Source of the DNA: Paramarasmius palmivorus
Taxonomy: Eukaryota > Basidiomycota > Agaricomycetes > Agaricales > Marasmiaceae
Length of the DNA: 64,000 nucleotides
Assembly (NCBI GenBank): GCA_037176845.1
Contig: JAYKXP010000063.1
Coordinates: forward strand, 248,001-312,000
Direction of reading: 5' to 3'
Below the pieces are notes generated by a model. That model did not search any database. It was not told the origin of the DNA and saw only the letters and a program-made list of their open reading frames with translations. The translations under genes were made by a program, and so were the position numbers. Of this stretch, positions 18,051-29,879 are shown piece after piece (within the stretch, counting starts at the first letter, position 1; each line of letters begins with the position of its first letter).

Positions 18051-19469
18051 TTAACCTTGTACCTCGTATGCAAAGTACTCATCATCCTGCAAGTCCATCT
18101 CGACGTAAATCCTGATAGCCAAGCCCTCTCGCTGCAACTTCCTTACCCAAGGCAGTACTGACTCCGGCACCCTTACATGATCTGATATCCAATACACCGA
18201 TCTGAGAGAACGGTTTGGCATCGCCCAACGACAATCAACCATGTCCACGAAAGCGTTCCAATCGAAGCGCTTCGAGAAGATATCCCCTCGCAAATCCTTC
18301 AGCTTTGGCACTATCCGTGCACTCCCTAGTTCTTGCATGAACCGGCTTGTGACCCCATAAGGTAATAGAACGTCCAAAAAGACAAGTTCCGGCATTTGCG
18401 CTAGAATCATCAACAAATCCTCGTCTTCGAATTCCGTCGCACCCAGAGTGAAGCTCTGGATTTTGGGGCATCGCTTGATGAAACCAACAAAAGTGTGCAC
18501 GAAAACCTTTGATCTCTCCGGGAACATTGAGAATGTCAGAGAGGTTAAGGCAGGGCAGGAAAGGAGGTTGAATAGACGGATGTAGTCACGACTATAAGCG
18601 AGTCCGACATGCATGTCGATCTCTAAGCTCCGCAGCTTTGCGATGGGCTGGATGGAAATATCGTTCGGAAGCCCGGTGTTCTTCCGCAGAACGAACCGTG
18701 CGTGTTCGAGTGAACGTGCTTTGGAAAGGATGTCGGTGAATAGAGAAAAATCGCCGTCATCGATGCCAATGTTGCTGAGACGGGAGTAAGGAAAAATTGC
18801 ACTGGATGTAGCCGTAGCGTTGTAAAGCTCGATGCTGCACAATGGGGATGTGGAAAAGGCGTTGAGGAGATCATGAACTTCGTGCCCTGACTGATAAATC
18901 TCAATGAGGAGATGTGTGAGGCTGACGAAACGACCGCGGAAAGGTGGGAATCCGGAGGCAAAAGCGGCTCCCTCGCCCTGACCAACAAATTGAAGTGAGA
19001 GATGGCGAATGCGGTCTGCGTGGTCGAAGATGCTTTTAACCAGCCGAAGAGGAAGTGGCCCATCGTCAGTGGTGCTTTCACTAGATGGCATCATGAACGA
19101 GAAACAGTGGTTGAAAGAGAAGCTCAAATCGGAGAATTGGAGAGTGATTGAAAGAGGATGGGACTTGGAGCGCTCAAGATGAGCTTGAACGCAATCCAAT
19201 GTTGCGGAGGGATATGGGAAGTTGGATATCTCTACGAATATAGAAGCCCAGAGCGCCGGTGTGCCTAATGCCAGATTCTTCCAGTAGCGACATACACTAC
19301 TTAGATGAAATCCAGTAGAGCTTGTACGCAAAGCGGGGAATCGTTTGTTTGAAGAGAGGAAATGTGTCTCTGATAAAACGTTATAGGAACGTTTTACATC
19401 GGCGAGAACGAATATGCCTGAAAGGATCTCCGGCGGAAGTGAATTGATTCCTAGAATTGGTGCAATCAT
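18051..19469 (-). CDS. F-box protein
   Basis: Single-exon gene of 472 residues. The F-box lies at residues 8-75 (INSLPPEILSGIFVLADV; SVCRYWKNLALGTPALWASI), which would bind Skp1 in an SCF ubiquitin ligase. The rest, rich in Leu and repeated patterns such as LRSLEIDMHV and CPALTSLTFSMF, resembles the irregular leucine-rich-repeat region of Agaricomycete F-box proteins and would choose the substrate. It is one of seven F-box loci in the window and one of the few intact ones. Its first codons and promoter are present a second time as a relic at 23506. Confidence 0.85.
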   Translation of the reverse strand: MIAPILGINSLPPEILSGIFVLADVKRSYNVLSETHFLSSNKRFPALRTSSTGFHLSSVCRYWKNLALGTPALWASIFVEISNFPYPSATLDCVQAHLERSKSHPLSITLQFSDLSFSFNHCFSFMMPSSESTTDDGPLPLRLVKSIFDHADRIRHLSLQFVGQGEGAAFASGFPPFRGRFVSLTHLLIEIYQSGHEVHDLLNAFSTSPLCSIELYNATATSSAIFPYSRLSNIGIDDGDFSLFTDILSKARSLEHARFVLRKNTGLPNDISIQPIAKLRSLEIDMHVGLAYSRDYIRLFNLLSCPALTSLTFSMFPERSKVFVHTFVGFIKRCPKIQSFTLGATEFEDEDLLMILAQMPELVFLDVLLPYGVTSRFMQELGSARIVPKLKDLRGDIFSKRFDWNAFVDMVDCRWAMPNRSLRSVYWISDHVRVPESVLPWVRKLQREGLAIRIYVEMDLQDDEYFAYEVQG

Positions 19470-19684
19470 TTCTTCGTGTATAAGGCCCTGATACTAGTTA
19501 CTGAATAAGTCGAGAATAGAGATGAGAAAAAGTGTACCTTCGGGAGCATTCAGCGAATCGGTTAGTGGTTTCAGTTTAAGGGTTATCTGTCACAATGTCA
19601 CATTGAAATTGAGTCTTGTGACCAAGTGCCTAGCGGGCGGCAATTTCAAATTGTCTAGCCGCGTGACTCGACCTAACCCCACTA

Positions 19685-21090
19685 GTGATGCAAGCAAGAT
19701 TTGAGAACGTCCTTTGTCAATCCTTTGTTCAGAACACTTACTCGACCAAGGACTCCTGCATATCACTCGAGCCACTCCTAGATCTTTATATTTCAACTGT
19801 AATGTTTGCACAGCGATTATCTGGCCCAAAAACAGCGAGAAAAACTTGCCAAGCGATGGAAGTCAATTTTGCATTCTTGGTATGTCCTTCATCCATCCTT
19901 GGTGGCCTTTGCTGACTCCTCGAGAACATCGTCACATCCTCGAAAAGCAGAAGCCTCAACCTCGACAGCAGGACATGCTGAACAGTAGGGCTATGGTACG
20001 TCTTCCTTCCCTACGTCTCGCGATCAATGACGTGCATACAGCTCGCCAACGACTCGGAGGCGAAATGTCACTGCCCCTTCTTCAATACTACGTCAATACA
20101 TTACTGAACATCCCCATTCGTTCTTTCACTTTCATCTGCACCGGTTTATCTCCAATGCTAGCATTCTCATGACTCCATTAAAAGCCTACGTCTGGTACCT
20201 TCGTGTTTTGACCTCACTTGGCACGCCATGGTATCACCCATATTTATCAGCTGTGCACTCAGCGTGGCACGGCCTCCTCTCTAAGGAATCTTGTATGATA
20301 CAGATGCTACACGAATTGAGGATAGAATAGGGAAGGAATGCCCGATGGGAGGTGCTTATCTTCTCACCTACGGTACTTCCTGCCTCCTATGATCTCCAGC
20401 TACTGGTACTAAGTTTCAACACTCAGATGTTCATGAGCCCTTTTCTATCTCACATATTCTTCGGACCACACGACATCCCTTCGGATGCTTCTGTCCACTC
20501 CTGATATCGTGTTCCTTGTAGCAGGAGCATTTGACAGCGACGGAGATCCGGATACAGTAGACGAATTGATTGTGAGGAGCGCTAATGCAAGAACCTTTTC
20601 CCCCTCAAAGATAACAGCTATTCACACCTCTCAGTCACACTATCACACTTTACACGCTCCGAGCCGAGCCATTCACACCGTAAATGGAAAATATTCCGCT
20701 ATCGCTGAAAAGAGGTGCGATACACCAGGATTCTTCTCAGCGAAACTGCCTAATAAAGAAATTCTCCCAGTTGAAGAATGGATCATCAACAGCAAACTGA
20801 GTTCTTGGTTGAAATATTTTGTGTCTCTCCGTCATTCCTTCGAGTGGAATATTTTCCATTTACGGAGTGATTAGATCACCGATTCGAAGACCTGATTTCA
20901 ACGTTCCTGACATTTTGCGCCTCCTTGCCTTGGGGTTAATAAGCACGCTCATCGGCGCCGTACCTGTTCTCTACCAATGGCCTATCCATCGCAAAGACAA
21001 TTGGGTGCAGAATATGGAGCAAAAAGTATTGGAGCGGTTGCGGTTTCCAAGGCATACATATCATTTCCCCGAGTTATGATAATCCCTTCT
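19685..21090 (+). CDS. Multi-exon gene, structure not resolved
   Basis: Several stretches have coding character but need introns to join: around 19806-19866 (LAQKQREKLAKRWKSIL, then a GTATGT donor), 20168-20330 (MTPLKAYVWYLRVLTSLGTP), 20425-20500 (HIFFGPHDIPSDASVHS), 20485-20823 (including AFDSDGDPDTVDELIVRSAN), and 20873-21079 after an intron with donor GTCTCTC and acceptor GATTAG. The last exon carries a hydrophobic segment LLALGLISTLIGAVPVLY that could span a membrane. Family not recognised. The first coding stretch has a broken relative at 29880. The exact exon set and start are uncertain and it may be a pseudogene. Confidence 0.4.
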
Positions 21091-21099
21091 TCCCAATCA

Positions 21100-21530
21100 C
21101 ATTACTTAGTTTCATTCCCCTCGCCCCTTGACGTAACGTTAGAGATTTTACGTTCTTGCCTCGTGTCAAAATGAGCACACCTTTTCCTCGCTCCCAGAAG
21201 CGGGGAATACTTACTCCTTGACGGCTTAGTTCAACGCCGCACCACAAACAGCGAGTGGAAAACAGCGAGAGACCTATCGACGCTGTATCCTGTACCGCGA
21301 TTCTGTTTGGGTCCCACCCGAGCCATGTGATCCGTCTCCATAGATAGCTCCGATGTATCGCAGCGTATCTTCATCTCATACCATCACTTTGATCGCTTGC
21401 CATAGCCCCCTCGGCCCTCTCCATCTAGTGACGAGAGTGTGAGTTGAGCACGCTGCTCGGACATTTTCAGCCTCAGTCCTCTTTTGTGGTCGTCGAAGTT
21501 CCACCGTTATCAGATCGCTATCAGATTTGC
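21100..21530. other. No gene seen
   Basis: Presumed promoter region of the F-box gene that follows. Confidence 0.4.
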
Positions 21531-21536
21531 TGATAA

Positions 21537-23487
21537 TTGTTCAACGCCTTCGAAGTTACACTGTCAGCACCCCCGTTGCATATTTTCGAAGCTATGAAGT
21601 CACCAAAATCTCTGAAGACCACACGACAGACTACCTACCCACAAGAGATGACCCAACAAACCAGTATAGGCGCTACCAAAGCCACCGAACCATTGTCAGT
21701 CCAAGAGCTTTTTGACAAAGCAGCCACTGTTTATAAGAAGGATGCGAAGAGGTTTGGGGGAGCACTGCGGCGCTTTTGGGATACAGCTTTCGAGGAAGGA
21801 AAGAAGTTTGGGCTTGAGGAAGCAAGGAAGGAAGCATTTCGAGTTTCGATGGAAGCTGCTTACGGGCAGAGAGTTTTGGAACAGGGAGAAGAGTTGAAGA
21901 AGGAGTTGAGGAAGGAGTTGAGCGAGCAGATTAGGGCAGAGATAGAGTCAGAGTTGATGAAGAGCAATTCGGACAAGGCGCCGAGCGCAGTAGAGGTTCG
22001 ATACAATATTTTCGCCGAGTCTCTCATATTGACTACGATACTCGCAGAAGAATAGGCCTATCGTGGATCAACAATCAGCCCTACACTTACATTTGGATCC
22101 TCGACCCTCGATCGATTATCTGCCTCCCGAGATCCTTTCCAAAATCTTCCTCCTTACAGATGTTAGAAGCGCCATTTATCTTCCTTCCCTGACTCAGATA
22201 TACCCTATGAACATCGATCCCTCGTATCGTCGTTCAAACTCGACTGGATCTCATTTGGGTTGCGTATGTCGTTATTGGAGGGGAGTAACATTGAACACGC
22301 CTGCCCTTTGGTCATCTATATTCATGGATATGGACGCTCCTTCACTTAAAGCACGTAAAAACTTCGAAATGCACATCGAACGCTCCGCGACAAACTTCCT
22401 TTCCATCACACTTCTTTTTCGAACGTTTTCTTTTGGGCCGTGCCGACGGTGGATGAATCAATCAAGTAACCTGGATCTTGACCAGGTTCCAGAGGCCTGG
22501 CGCATAATGAAATGCATCATAGGTCACGCCACGCGCGTCCGAGAGTTGTCCCTCTGCTTACCGACTGCAAATGACAATGGCGATGCGTTTGCAACCTCGT
22601 TTATGCCGGCTTTCCGCCACCGCTTTGGGAATCTCGCGCACCTCGTGGTCTACACTCACCGTAACGATCCTTACGTTGTCCTAAATGCATTCACTGCATC
22701 GCCACTGCGAAGCATTGAAATCCGTGATTCCAGTACCACATATGATGCCCAAAAACATCACTTCCCCTGTTCTCGCCTTACGAACGTAGTTATCGAAGAC
22801 ACAAATTTGACGCTTGCTACCGAGGTCCTATCCAAATCCCTTTCACTTCGAAGCGCACGCCTCGATTTACGACAAAATACACCGCTCCCTTTCAACACTT
22901 CACAGTGCCTCCTCACGAACCTTTCAGATCTCGACCTTGAGATCACTGTTGATCGTTTCATCAGAGACATTGACGTGAGCTTTGTAAATCTCCTCGCCTT
23001 CCCCGCCTTGGTTTCCTTATCCTTCACGATGCTGAAAGCTAGGGACTCGACAGTTCTCCCAGAAAAACCAGCTTTCTCACAGGCATTTATTCGGTTTGTG
23101 AAAAGGTCTCCAAAGGTTCAGACGTTTCGCCTCGCTTGGACGTATTTCAATGATGAAGAGATGTTGATGGTACTCAAGGAGATGCAGGAGCTCACCATTT
23201 TCGAGTTTGGAGTGCATGGTTCCTTCAACGGCGGGTTATTAATAAAGGAGCTAGGAGAAGGACGAGTAGCACCAAAGTTGAAAGAGCTGAAGGTCCGGTG
23301 GTTCGCGGGAGAGATTGATTGGGAGGTATGGAAGGAGATGATTCATCGACGGTGGTTAGCGGAGCCTCCACTTAGGTCGGTGTATCTGAAGGTCGGAGCG
23401 TATTTTTCGGTCCCTGAGAGTGTTCAGAGTTGGGTACAAGATATGCAACTCAAAGGTAGAGCTGTGATGTTCGGGGGATTCCCGTAG
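21537..23487 (+). CDS. F-box protein with N-terminal charged helical extension
   Basis: Exons 21537-21995 and 22048-23487 are joined by a 52-nt intron with TTGAC branch site and CTCGCAG acceptor; the join restores one frame, and the F-box frame has no ATG of its own before the domain. The protein is 632 residues, or 613 if translation starts at the second Met (21594). Residues 40-150 are rich in Lys, Glu, Arg and Ala (e.g. EELKKELRKELSEQIRAEIE) and predict a long helix or coiled coil. The F-box follows (IDYLPPEILSKIFLLTDV; VCRYWRGVTLNTPALWSSIF) and then the Leu-rich region. The extension is absent from the other F-box proteins here. Alternatively the two open frames are separate genes. Confidence 0.7.
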
Positions 23488-23505
23488 TACATATACGAGA
23501 ACAAA

Positions 23506-23780
23506 TGAATTGATTCCTAGAGGAATTGGTGTATGTACATATGATCTCTTCGTCCATGCGAGCCCTTGAAGCGTAGTTAAATATATTGGAAAATCTGAAA
23601 TACAGGGGAGTGACGATATACCTTTCGAATCATTCAGCGACCAGAGTCGTGATCGTTATAGTTCAAAGTCTGTGACATTGAATAGAGGTGCATCGGACAT
23701 TGCGATCATTGCAAGTAGTACAGAGTTAAGAGTGACAAGTGACCCAAACGTCTAACGAACCAGCGTCACTTGACACTAAC
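23506..23780 (-). pseudogene. Relic of an F-box gene 5' end and promoter
   Basis: The sequence GAATTGATTCCTAGAGGAATTGGTG matches, as antisense, the first codons of the F-box gene at 18051-19469. What follows parallels its upstream region (CATTCAGCGA, CTGTGACATTGAA, then CTAACCTCACTA). The body of the gene is absent. It is a truncated copy placed just after another F-box gene. Confidence 0.55.
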
Positions 23781-23911
23781 CTCACTAATCTAGGGTATTG
23801 AATGGCAAAATGTTACGCGAACTCTGTTGAGAACCTTGATAAACTCACAATATGACAGTGGTAAGGACTGATATCTACTTTGTTGATCATCATGCCCAGG
23901 TGTGTGATAAT

Positions 23912-23987
23912 GATTTCCTAGCTCAGTGGTAGAGCATCGGTTTCCAAAAGGATCCCGAAGGCCACCCGTTCAATCCGGTGGGAGATC
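23912..23987 (+). tRNA. tRNA-Trp-like, degenerate
   Basis: Plus strand: acceptor GATTTCC/GGAGATC (one GT pair), D arm GCTCAGTGGTAGAGC, anticodon region TCGGTTTCCAAAAGGATCCCGA with CCA, T arm CACCCGTTCAATCCGGTGG. The intron is almost gone and stems are weakened. It marks one edge of decayed locus copy A. Confidence 0.5.
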
Positions 23988-24059
23988 TGGTATATGGAGT
24001 GCATACTGAGTTTTTGATTTATCTTTACAGCTCCTCTCTAGACCCCCCAACTTCCTACG

Positions 24060-25400
24060 TCAACTGTTCTATAGTGCGCGTTCGTAAGAACGTTTTGTCC
24101 TGAAAGGATCTCTTCGACTGCTCGTGCGGCGGGGCATCAGCTGGGTTGTCGGTGTGAAAGAGATGAGGGAAGGTGAAGATCTCCTTCAACGCGTCGATAT
24201 CGGACGTTGGACCTTTCATGCGGGATTCTTCGACCAGCTCCCTCTCTTTCTTCCTCCATTCCCATTTCCACGCCGCCTACACCATCGACTTCCGTACGTA
24301 GCGGATGCGATGCATGGGCAGGATGTAACGTAGCCATCGGTCGTGTTTGAATTCCTCTCGTTGAAATGAATGTAGAGGAAAGAAGTGGTGTCGACAGTTG
24401 TGACCAGTTGACATGTGTGTTGACATCATGCCGTGCGAGGAAGGGGGTATTGGTGCCGATTAGGTATACAGCGTCTCCATTCGGCGCGGTGGATGGTGAA
24501 GAGGAAGCATCCGTGTGATGATTCGGCTAACACTTCTTCCCTTTCTTTCCTTTCTCCATTCTTTGCATCCTACGATCACGATACACCACCAGGGTGTGCT
24601 CCGATACCCCATAAACCCCCTCATCTCCCACCGACGCAGACAACGAACAAATTACCAGCCCTGTCCGTTCGCTGGGAAGGTGGCAGACCGGTCGTATGGC
24701 TATTCTTGCGGCGGGTCGTCTTCATTTGCTGAGGTATAGTTGGTTGTGAGTGTATCGTAGTAGCGGCGGTTGAATAAGGGGAAATAGAGGTCCAAATCTA
24801 GTACATGCGTTGAATCTCAGCTTGGGATTCGTCGCCTGTCTGCAAGTCAGCAAGAGAGAGTATGAAGGTAAAAGAAGCGTACCATAATGGTCGAGGGTTT
24901 GGTTTTGTCCCAGCTCCGGTTCTGTGGTACATAGCCTGTACGAGTGCATATCGTTGAGTAGAGGCGGTAGACGAACGAGAGATGAAGTCGAGATGGTGTA
25001 CGTGAGTAGAATCGCGGCTTGGGGCTTCGTTTTCTGTCTGTGGGTTCCAATTCCTTAGCAGGGGAGGGAAAGGAGAGAATGGGGGGAGATGAGGCGTACC
25101 ATCTACACTGGTTCATCCATTGCTCCACAGGATCAAGAAATTGAATCTGTGTTTTGTTTTGTGGTATGTGTCGTTGAGGCTCTCCTATACATTGTCTGGG
25201 TCCATGTGGTCCTGGTTCAAGAGATATTTGGTGTTTGAAGGTATGGCGTTAAGCGTACGTGGTGTCGATGAAGAAGCGGAAGGCTTAGTGAAAGAAGGGG
25301 AAAGCGTACCCGAGAAAACGTTCGTCGACGCGGAAAAAATTATGGATAGGGTTAGGGTTGGCATGCCGTTCGGCGTTCTAGGTCCGATTTATCATGGATG
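24060..25400 (-). pseudogene. Decayed copy A of the mitochondrial-protein gene
   Basis: Read on the minus strand this follows the gene at 980-2281 piece by piece: promoter with GGGTTAGGG complement near 25344, start region near 25320, the second-exon start twice (about 25010 and 24800), the FLFTIHGAE equivalent near 24510 (TTCACCATCCACCGCGCCGA), and the LVEE...SDIDALEE equivalent near 24230-24150. Frameshifts and stops throughout. The second-exon start is tandemly repeated, as in copy B at 32990. It is flanked by a tRNA-Trp-like gene on one side and tRNA-Asp relics on the other, mirroring the parent locus. Confidence 0.75.
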
Positions 25401-25535
25401 CCTTCGTAAGTACCACGATGTCGATGCCTGGTTTTTTTCTTTACTGGATGAGGTAAGTTGCGTTGTTCGAAGGTTGCTCGAAACTTATATTACCAGAAAT
25501 ATCGACCTAGGACTTGCCTAGCACAACCCTTTAAT

Positions 25536-25624
25536 TCCCTGATAGTAAGTCGGTCACGTAGTATGTGCCTGTCAGCCTCGATGCATATCGACGTCCGCAC
25601 GGAAGCTCGACTCCCAGCCGGGTA
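25536..25624 (+). pseudogene. tRNA-Asp pseudogene
   Basis: Plus strand TCCCTGATAGTAAGTCGGTCA, then GCCTGTCAGCCTCG with the GTC anticodon region, an intron-like insert, and CGGAAGCTCGACTCCCAGCC with the T arm and acceptor end. Acceptor and T stem are mutated. Corresponds to the tRNA-Asp units upstream of the parent gene. Confidence 0.7.
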
Positions 25625-26034
25625 GATAATAGAAGAGCTTTGTTGTGTTTTTCCTGGTTCTTTGCCACGATATACCGTTTTTCTATCTCACTAATGGTCG
25701 ATTCCGTATTCTTGGTAGCGGACATTGTCCGGGTGTACAATGTTTTTACTTGGTATCACATCAGGCACATGCGACTAGTTTCGAAGTATGTTGGCTACCA
25801 CTCCACATACATTCGATTCACAAGTCGGTGAGGTGAACTTTCTCGTACTTTTATCTCCGAGCACGATACAAGTTGAAATTCGATTATTATGCACACAGAT
25901 CGCTGGTGGCACATCGTTCCCTTAAACTGAGCTGGGTTTCTAGCCAGAGACTAGTAAAGATAGAGGTGATTGCGTTTGCTGGTCCCCATCCATGCATACT
26001 GCATGTCGGCAGCTCTGGTTCCTGGTTTTTCTCC

Positions 26035-26160
26035 CCTTGACGAATCCTCAAATCATACTAGTGAAATGGAGACGAACTAGAGATACCGATACCTATCCTC
26101 AATGAGATCCTCGGTGGTAAATCAGTACAATACACGCGCCGTTCTGGGTTCGACTCTAAG
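26035..26160 (+). repeat. tRNA-Asp-derived repeat, unit 1
   Basis: A block CTAGTGAAATGGAGACG followed after about 50 bp by a tRNA-Asp relic (GGTGGTAAATCAGTACAATA, ACACGCGCC, GGGTTCGACTC). Two related units lie at about 34870-35000 and 36550-36670 with the same order. The anticodon arm is deleted. Probably the tail of the duplicated locus, possibly spreading as a SINE-like unit. Confidence 0.5.
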
Positions 26161-26412
26161 AATTGACAACAAGCACAATCTGTGACAAACTAATCATGAG
26201 ATCACCCCCAGTTCGCATTCCCCAGCCATGTGGATCGCACGTAATAAGATCTTTGATGATATTTCACGTTTTAACCAGTCCGAGTTAGTATGTTTCTTCT
26301 CTTCTTCATTTCCCGTGCACGTAGTTTCTCGGTAGTAAGCTCATGCCTGCTATCACCTCATTTCTGATCCTATTTTTTGACATCCAATTCTATGAACAGC
26401 ATCTCCACTACC

Positions 26413-26637
26413 ATGCCAAACCTCATCACGCTAGCCGTCAACATCAAAGTTCCCATATTCGATGAGAACCACAAGGGTTCGAGCTTTGACGATCTGTCTG
26501 TTGGAGAGGTTATATTGCACAGCAACTAAAAGATCTTTGGTAAAACGATTTGACAATTTCAGGAGGATTATCGAGCTTTCGATGAGCTAGTTATGGGAAT
26601 AATCCGTTATTTCGTCGTCGACGGTCGGCCTACCTGA
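26413..26637 (+). CDS. Possible small two-exon protein, unknown
   Basis: Exons 26413-26508 and 26563-26637 give 56 residues (MPNLITLAVNIKVPIFDENH at the start). The intron has a GTTATA donor, TTGACA branch region and TTTCAG acceptor, and the join keeps the frame. An upstream exon is possible, since CCAATTCTATGAACAG just before looks like an acceptor and ATGTGGATC at 26228 starts a short frame ending in GTATGT. No family recognised; could be a fragment. Confidence 0.3.
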
Positions 26638-26639
26638 AA

Positions 26640-27331
26640 CTCGGGCATCTCACTTGACCAGAATTCGATGTGTATTTTTTTCGGAGACACCATTTGGAAG
26701 GGTTGGCAGTACAGGTTACGTATTCAGCCCCTGTTTATTAAGGGACCATCATAGAACTACTTGGGTACGGCGTATAATAATAGTGTTCGGCTTCATGACT
26801 TGCGTTCCGTGGTGCTACGCCAAACACAAACTCTGCGTTCACGTACCAACATGAATTTCTCACGTATGTGTTTAAGGTGCCGGTCACTATCGCCAAACAC
26901 CCCAGGTACTGTTTCGGAGTGGTTACGCTCAGCTGAGTTGATGGGCGCGGTGTGAGTTCAGTGCTCATCTCAACGAAACATCAACAATTTTCCTCTTTGA
27001 TCGTCCGTTAGCGATGGCTAGAGTTGCGTAGCTCCTCAAAGATTCGTGATGAGTCCAATGATGCGTATGAATATGGCCAACTCATCTTGGGAAAGATACA
27101 AGTCCTGGCGCGATAATTTGTTTCGGGTTACATACTGTATTCGGCAGCTGTCGTAAGGGTCAGAGGATGCGCGGTATATGTATCATGGCAAGCGACACAC
27201 CACAGCCATTTCAAGGTCGCAGCTCACAGTACCAACAAAGATGTCAAGTAACCATCAAGATTGCAAGTATCAAAGGCTATAAGAGTCCACGTCCAAGGTA
27301 ATGGACTCCCCACAATTCACAGCGAACCACC
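26640..27331. other. No gene seen
   Basis: Upstream region of GDQ-tract copy 2. Short frames only. A stretch around 26950-26980 (ATCTCAACGAAACATCAA) recurs near 13540. Confidence 0.4.
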
Positions 27332-29324
27332 ATGTCATTTGTCGGGTCCTCATCGATATCCATTGCTGGCGATGCAGTCAATGTCGTTCACGGTGACCAA
27401 GTAAACAACACCTTCGTTGTTCGGAAAACAAGGAAAAGAATTAAGAAGGAATCGACGCTTTATGACGAGGTGGTGTTTATATTTTGGTTAAGAATTCACA
27501 TCTAATCTAACTGTTTACTTTGAATCACTAGTTCCGAAATGTTCGACTGGGGGACATTTATAGGATACGCGAAGTCGGGCAGAGCACTTTCTATATACAC
27601 CATAAGGATACAGGTACTAGTGTGGAAGTGCACCAATCAGTATCGATAGCAAAGATTCAAGATACGGATGCCTCTTCCAAATATACGGTAGTCTCATATC
27701 GGGGGCCCGATGCACATCTTGTGAGTGGCCAGTCCATGGCTAAGTCAACAGACACATGTTCATGGTTTCGAAGGGATGGAATTCAGCGTTTCAAAATCTA
27801 GCTCTAGCGCAGTACGCTGTCACTATGGTTCAAATAGCAGATACTTGACAAAAACAACAGAAATTCATCTTTCACACAACTCTTCGGCATAAATCGATCC
27901 CAGGTTCCATCACTTTTGTTTCATGGTGGTGAGCGACATGAGGATACGGGAGATGGGCAAACTGACACCACCACAGAGCTAGTACCCTTGGCTAGTGCAC
28001 TCTCCCCGTCTGCAACTTCAATTTGGACGTGGATGGCCATTTGCGCTTGGGCCACGCGCGGTAACGACCGTAGATCATTTTGGATAGATACATCCAATGG
28101 TCAAATTTGCAATGGTCCTATCCATACACAACCATTTGCAGACAAGATAAAACATTCTATTGGTTCTCTGCATGCTGTATCTCCGCCGCGATCGGCTAAA
28201 TTTCTCAAGGAAGATGTCGCATTCAATTTTTTTAGCACATTGGATGATAACCCACACCAGGATCGTCTTGTTCTTCAACATCTTGAGGCCCACAGAAAGA
28301 ACCCGGAGAATGTCATATATTATACTAGGTTGGACAACCTGAAAAGTGGGGATTCTCTCAGGTTACTTCCATTTGTTGTCTACACATCATCTTTACGGCC
28401 GATTACAATGGTTCCGCGCGAGGAAATAAACTTTTCACAAGGTGGAGCAGGCCAATGGATAACTATCGATAGCTCTAGCATGCCGTACATTGATGACGTT
28501 GGTGGAAAGGACTATATTCGGTAAGGCCATGACACATTCGCCACATGATAGGCACTAAAAGAGTTTAGATTTCAGCTAACGGACCTGGGATATCAGGGGC
28601 TATTGCGCGGTGGAATGATCCAATTATACTGCTATCTTTGGTTCAGAATGTCCTGCACAATCTTTGCTAAAGCTCTTGTAGCGCAGAGTCCTACCATCTT
28701 TGCACGAGCGGGCATATCTGGCATGGAGCGAGAGCAATGCTGTAGGTGGATTGGCGCCTGTAGCAGAAAAGCACTGATGTCCTCACATTAGTTTTCACAT
28801 GTTACTGTATACGAAACTACCATGGCCCGTTGTCTGGTGTATGTCATATAAGGCTCAAACGGAATAACACGAGCATTGTCTCCAATGCAAAGACATCGAT
28901 TTCACGCCTCGACAAGTCAGTCTACCTCGTTGTACCTAAACCGCCACAAATACCGTGCACGGCAGATTTTCCAGAACGGTTGAAGGATTGGACCATGGGT
29001 TTTCCAATCTACTGGTCTTTCAATGTTGAACCGATGGGAGAAGCTGAAAGGGAGCACCTGAACTTACCCCAACCATTGCTGGAAATGACTGCACCACAAA
29101 AAAACTACTGGAAAAATGAGGTGTACGACGCAGCTGCCGAGTATCAGAAGGTCAAAGGATACCATTGCGAAACTTTCCCAAAGGAATTCGAATTGCCTAT
29201 CCTCGAAGTTATAAATAGGGCCCGTGATTCAGTTCTAGAACACTGTGTCAGTGTCACAGTCGTCGAAGGTATGTCAACGGTTTATGCACGATACCAGAAC
29301 TCATCCTTCTCAACGTGTTTTTGA
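27332..29324 (+). CDS. GDQ-tract family protein, copy 2 (function unknown)
   Basis: Seven exons: 27332-27469, 27532-27720, 27774-27811, 27861-27928, 27977-28520, 28569-28741, 28792-29324; total 1683 nt, 560 residues. Starts MSFVGSSSISIAGDAVNVVH then GDQVNNTFVVRK. Blocks shared with copy 1 include FRNVRLGDIYR, QLFGINRSQVPSLLF, SIWTWM, PPRSAKFLKEDVAFNFF and PKPPQIPCTADFP. All introns are GT-AG with GTAAG, GTGAG or GTAGGT donors. About 60-70% similar to copy 1 by eye. No known domain recognised beyond the N-terminal tract; the protein looks soluble and globular. Conserved frame despite much silent and replacement change between the copies suggests both are under selection. Confidence 0.85.
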
Positions 29325-29339
29325 AGAAGGGGCCGCGTA

Positions 29340-29870
29340 GGGTTTTTGCCATTGACCAACCGAGTTTGGATGCAGGGAGCCATGTTGGAACTCATGTTGG
29401 CTTTAATACGACAAGAGTGACCTGTGTAATATTTATTTTTTATTGACCTGTCCGATGACCGGTACCGGATCCTAACACGATGGGATGATCACACTGTTCT
29501 TTTGTAGTAATGGATCAATATGTCAGAATGGCAAGTACGAATGCCTCCAGAGTGACACATCGCTGTGACAGAAGACACGGGTTTGTTCACAATGCGGAAC
29601 GTATGCAAGGGCTGGAAATGAATCGCAACACATAACCTTTCTCAGAAAATGGACTGTTGTGGAAGACAAGCTTCGCCATTCCCTAATCTGCAGATTAGGA
29701 AAACGACAAAAAAGTTTCGATGTTATTCCAACTAGTCGCCACCGTAAAACTGATGGAGTTTGATGCTCTGGATTGTGAACATGGAAAGCTCTGAGTTCCG
29801 TATACAGGAGTTAACGTATAAAGTGATAGGTACCGGAAAACAGTGAAGTTAAGACAAGAGAGACAAGCGC
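29340..29870. other. No gene seen
   Basis: Spacer after GDQ-tract copy 2. Confidence 0.4.
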
Positions 29871-29879
29871 CCAGGTGTC

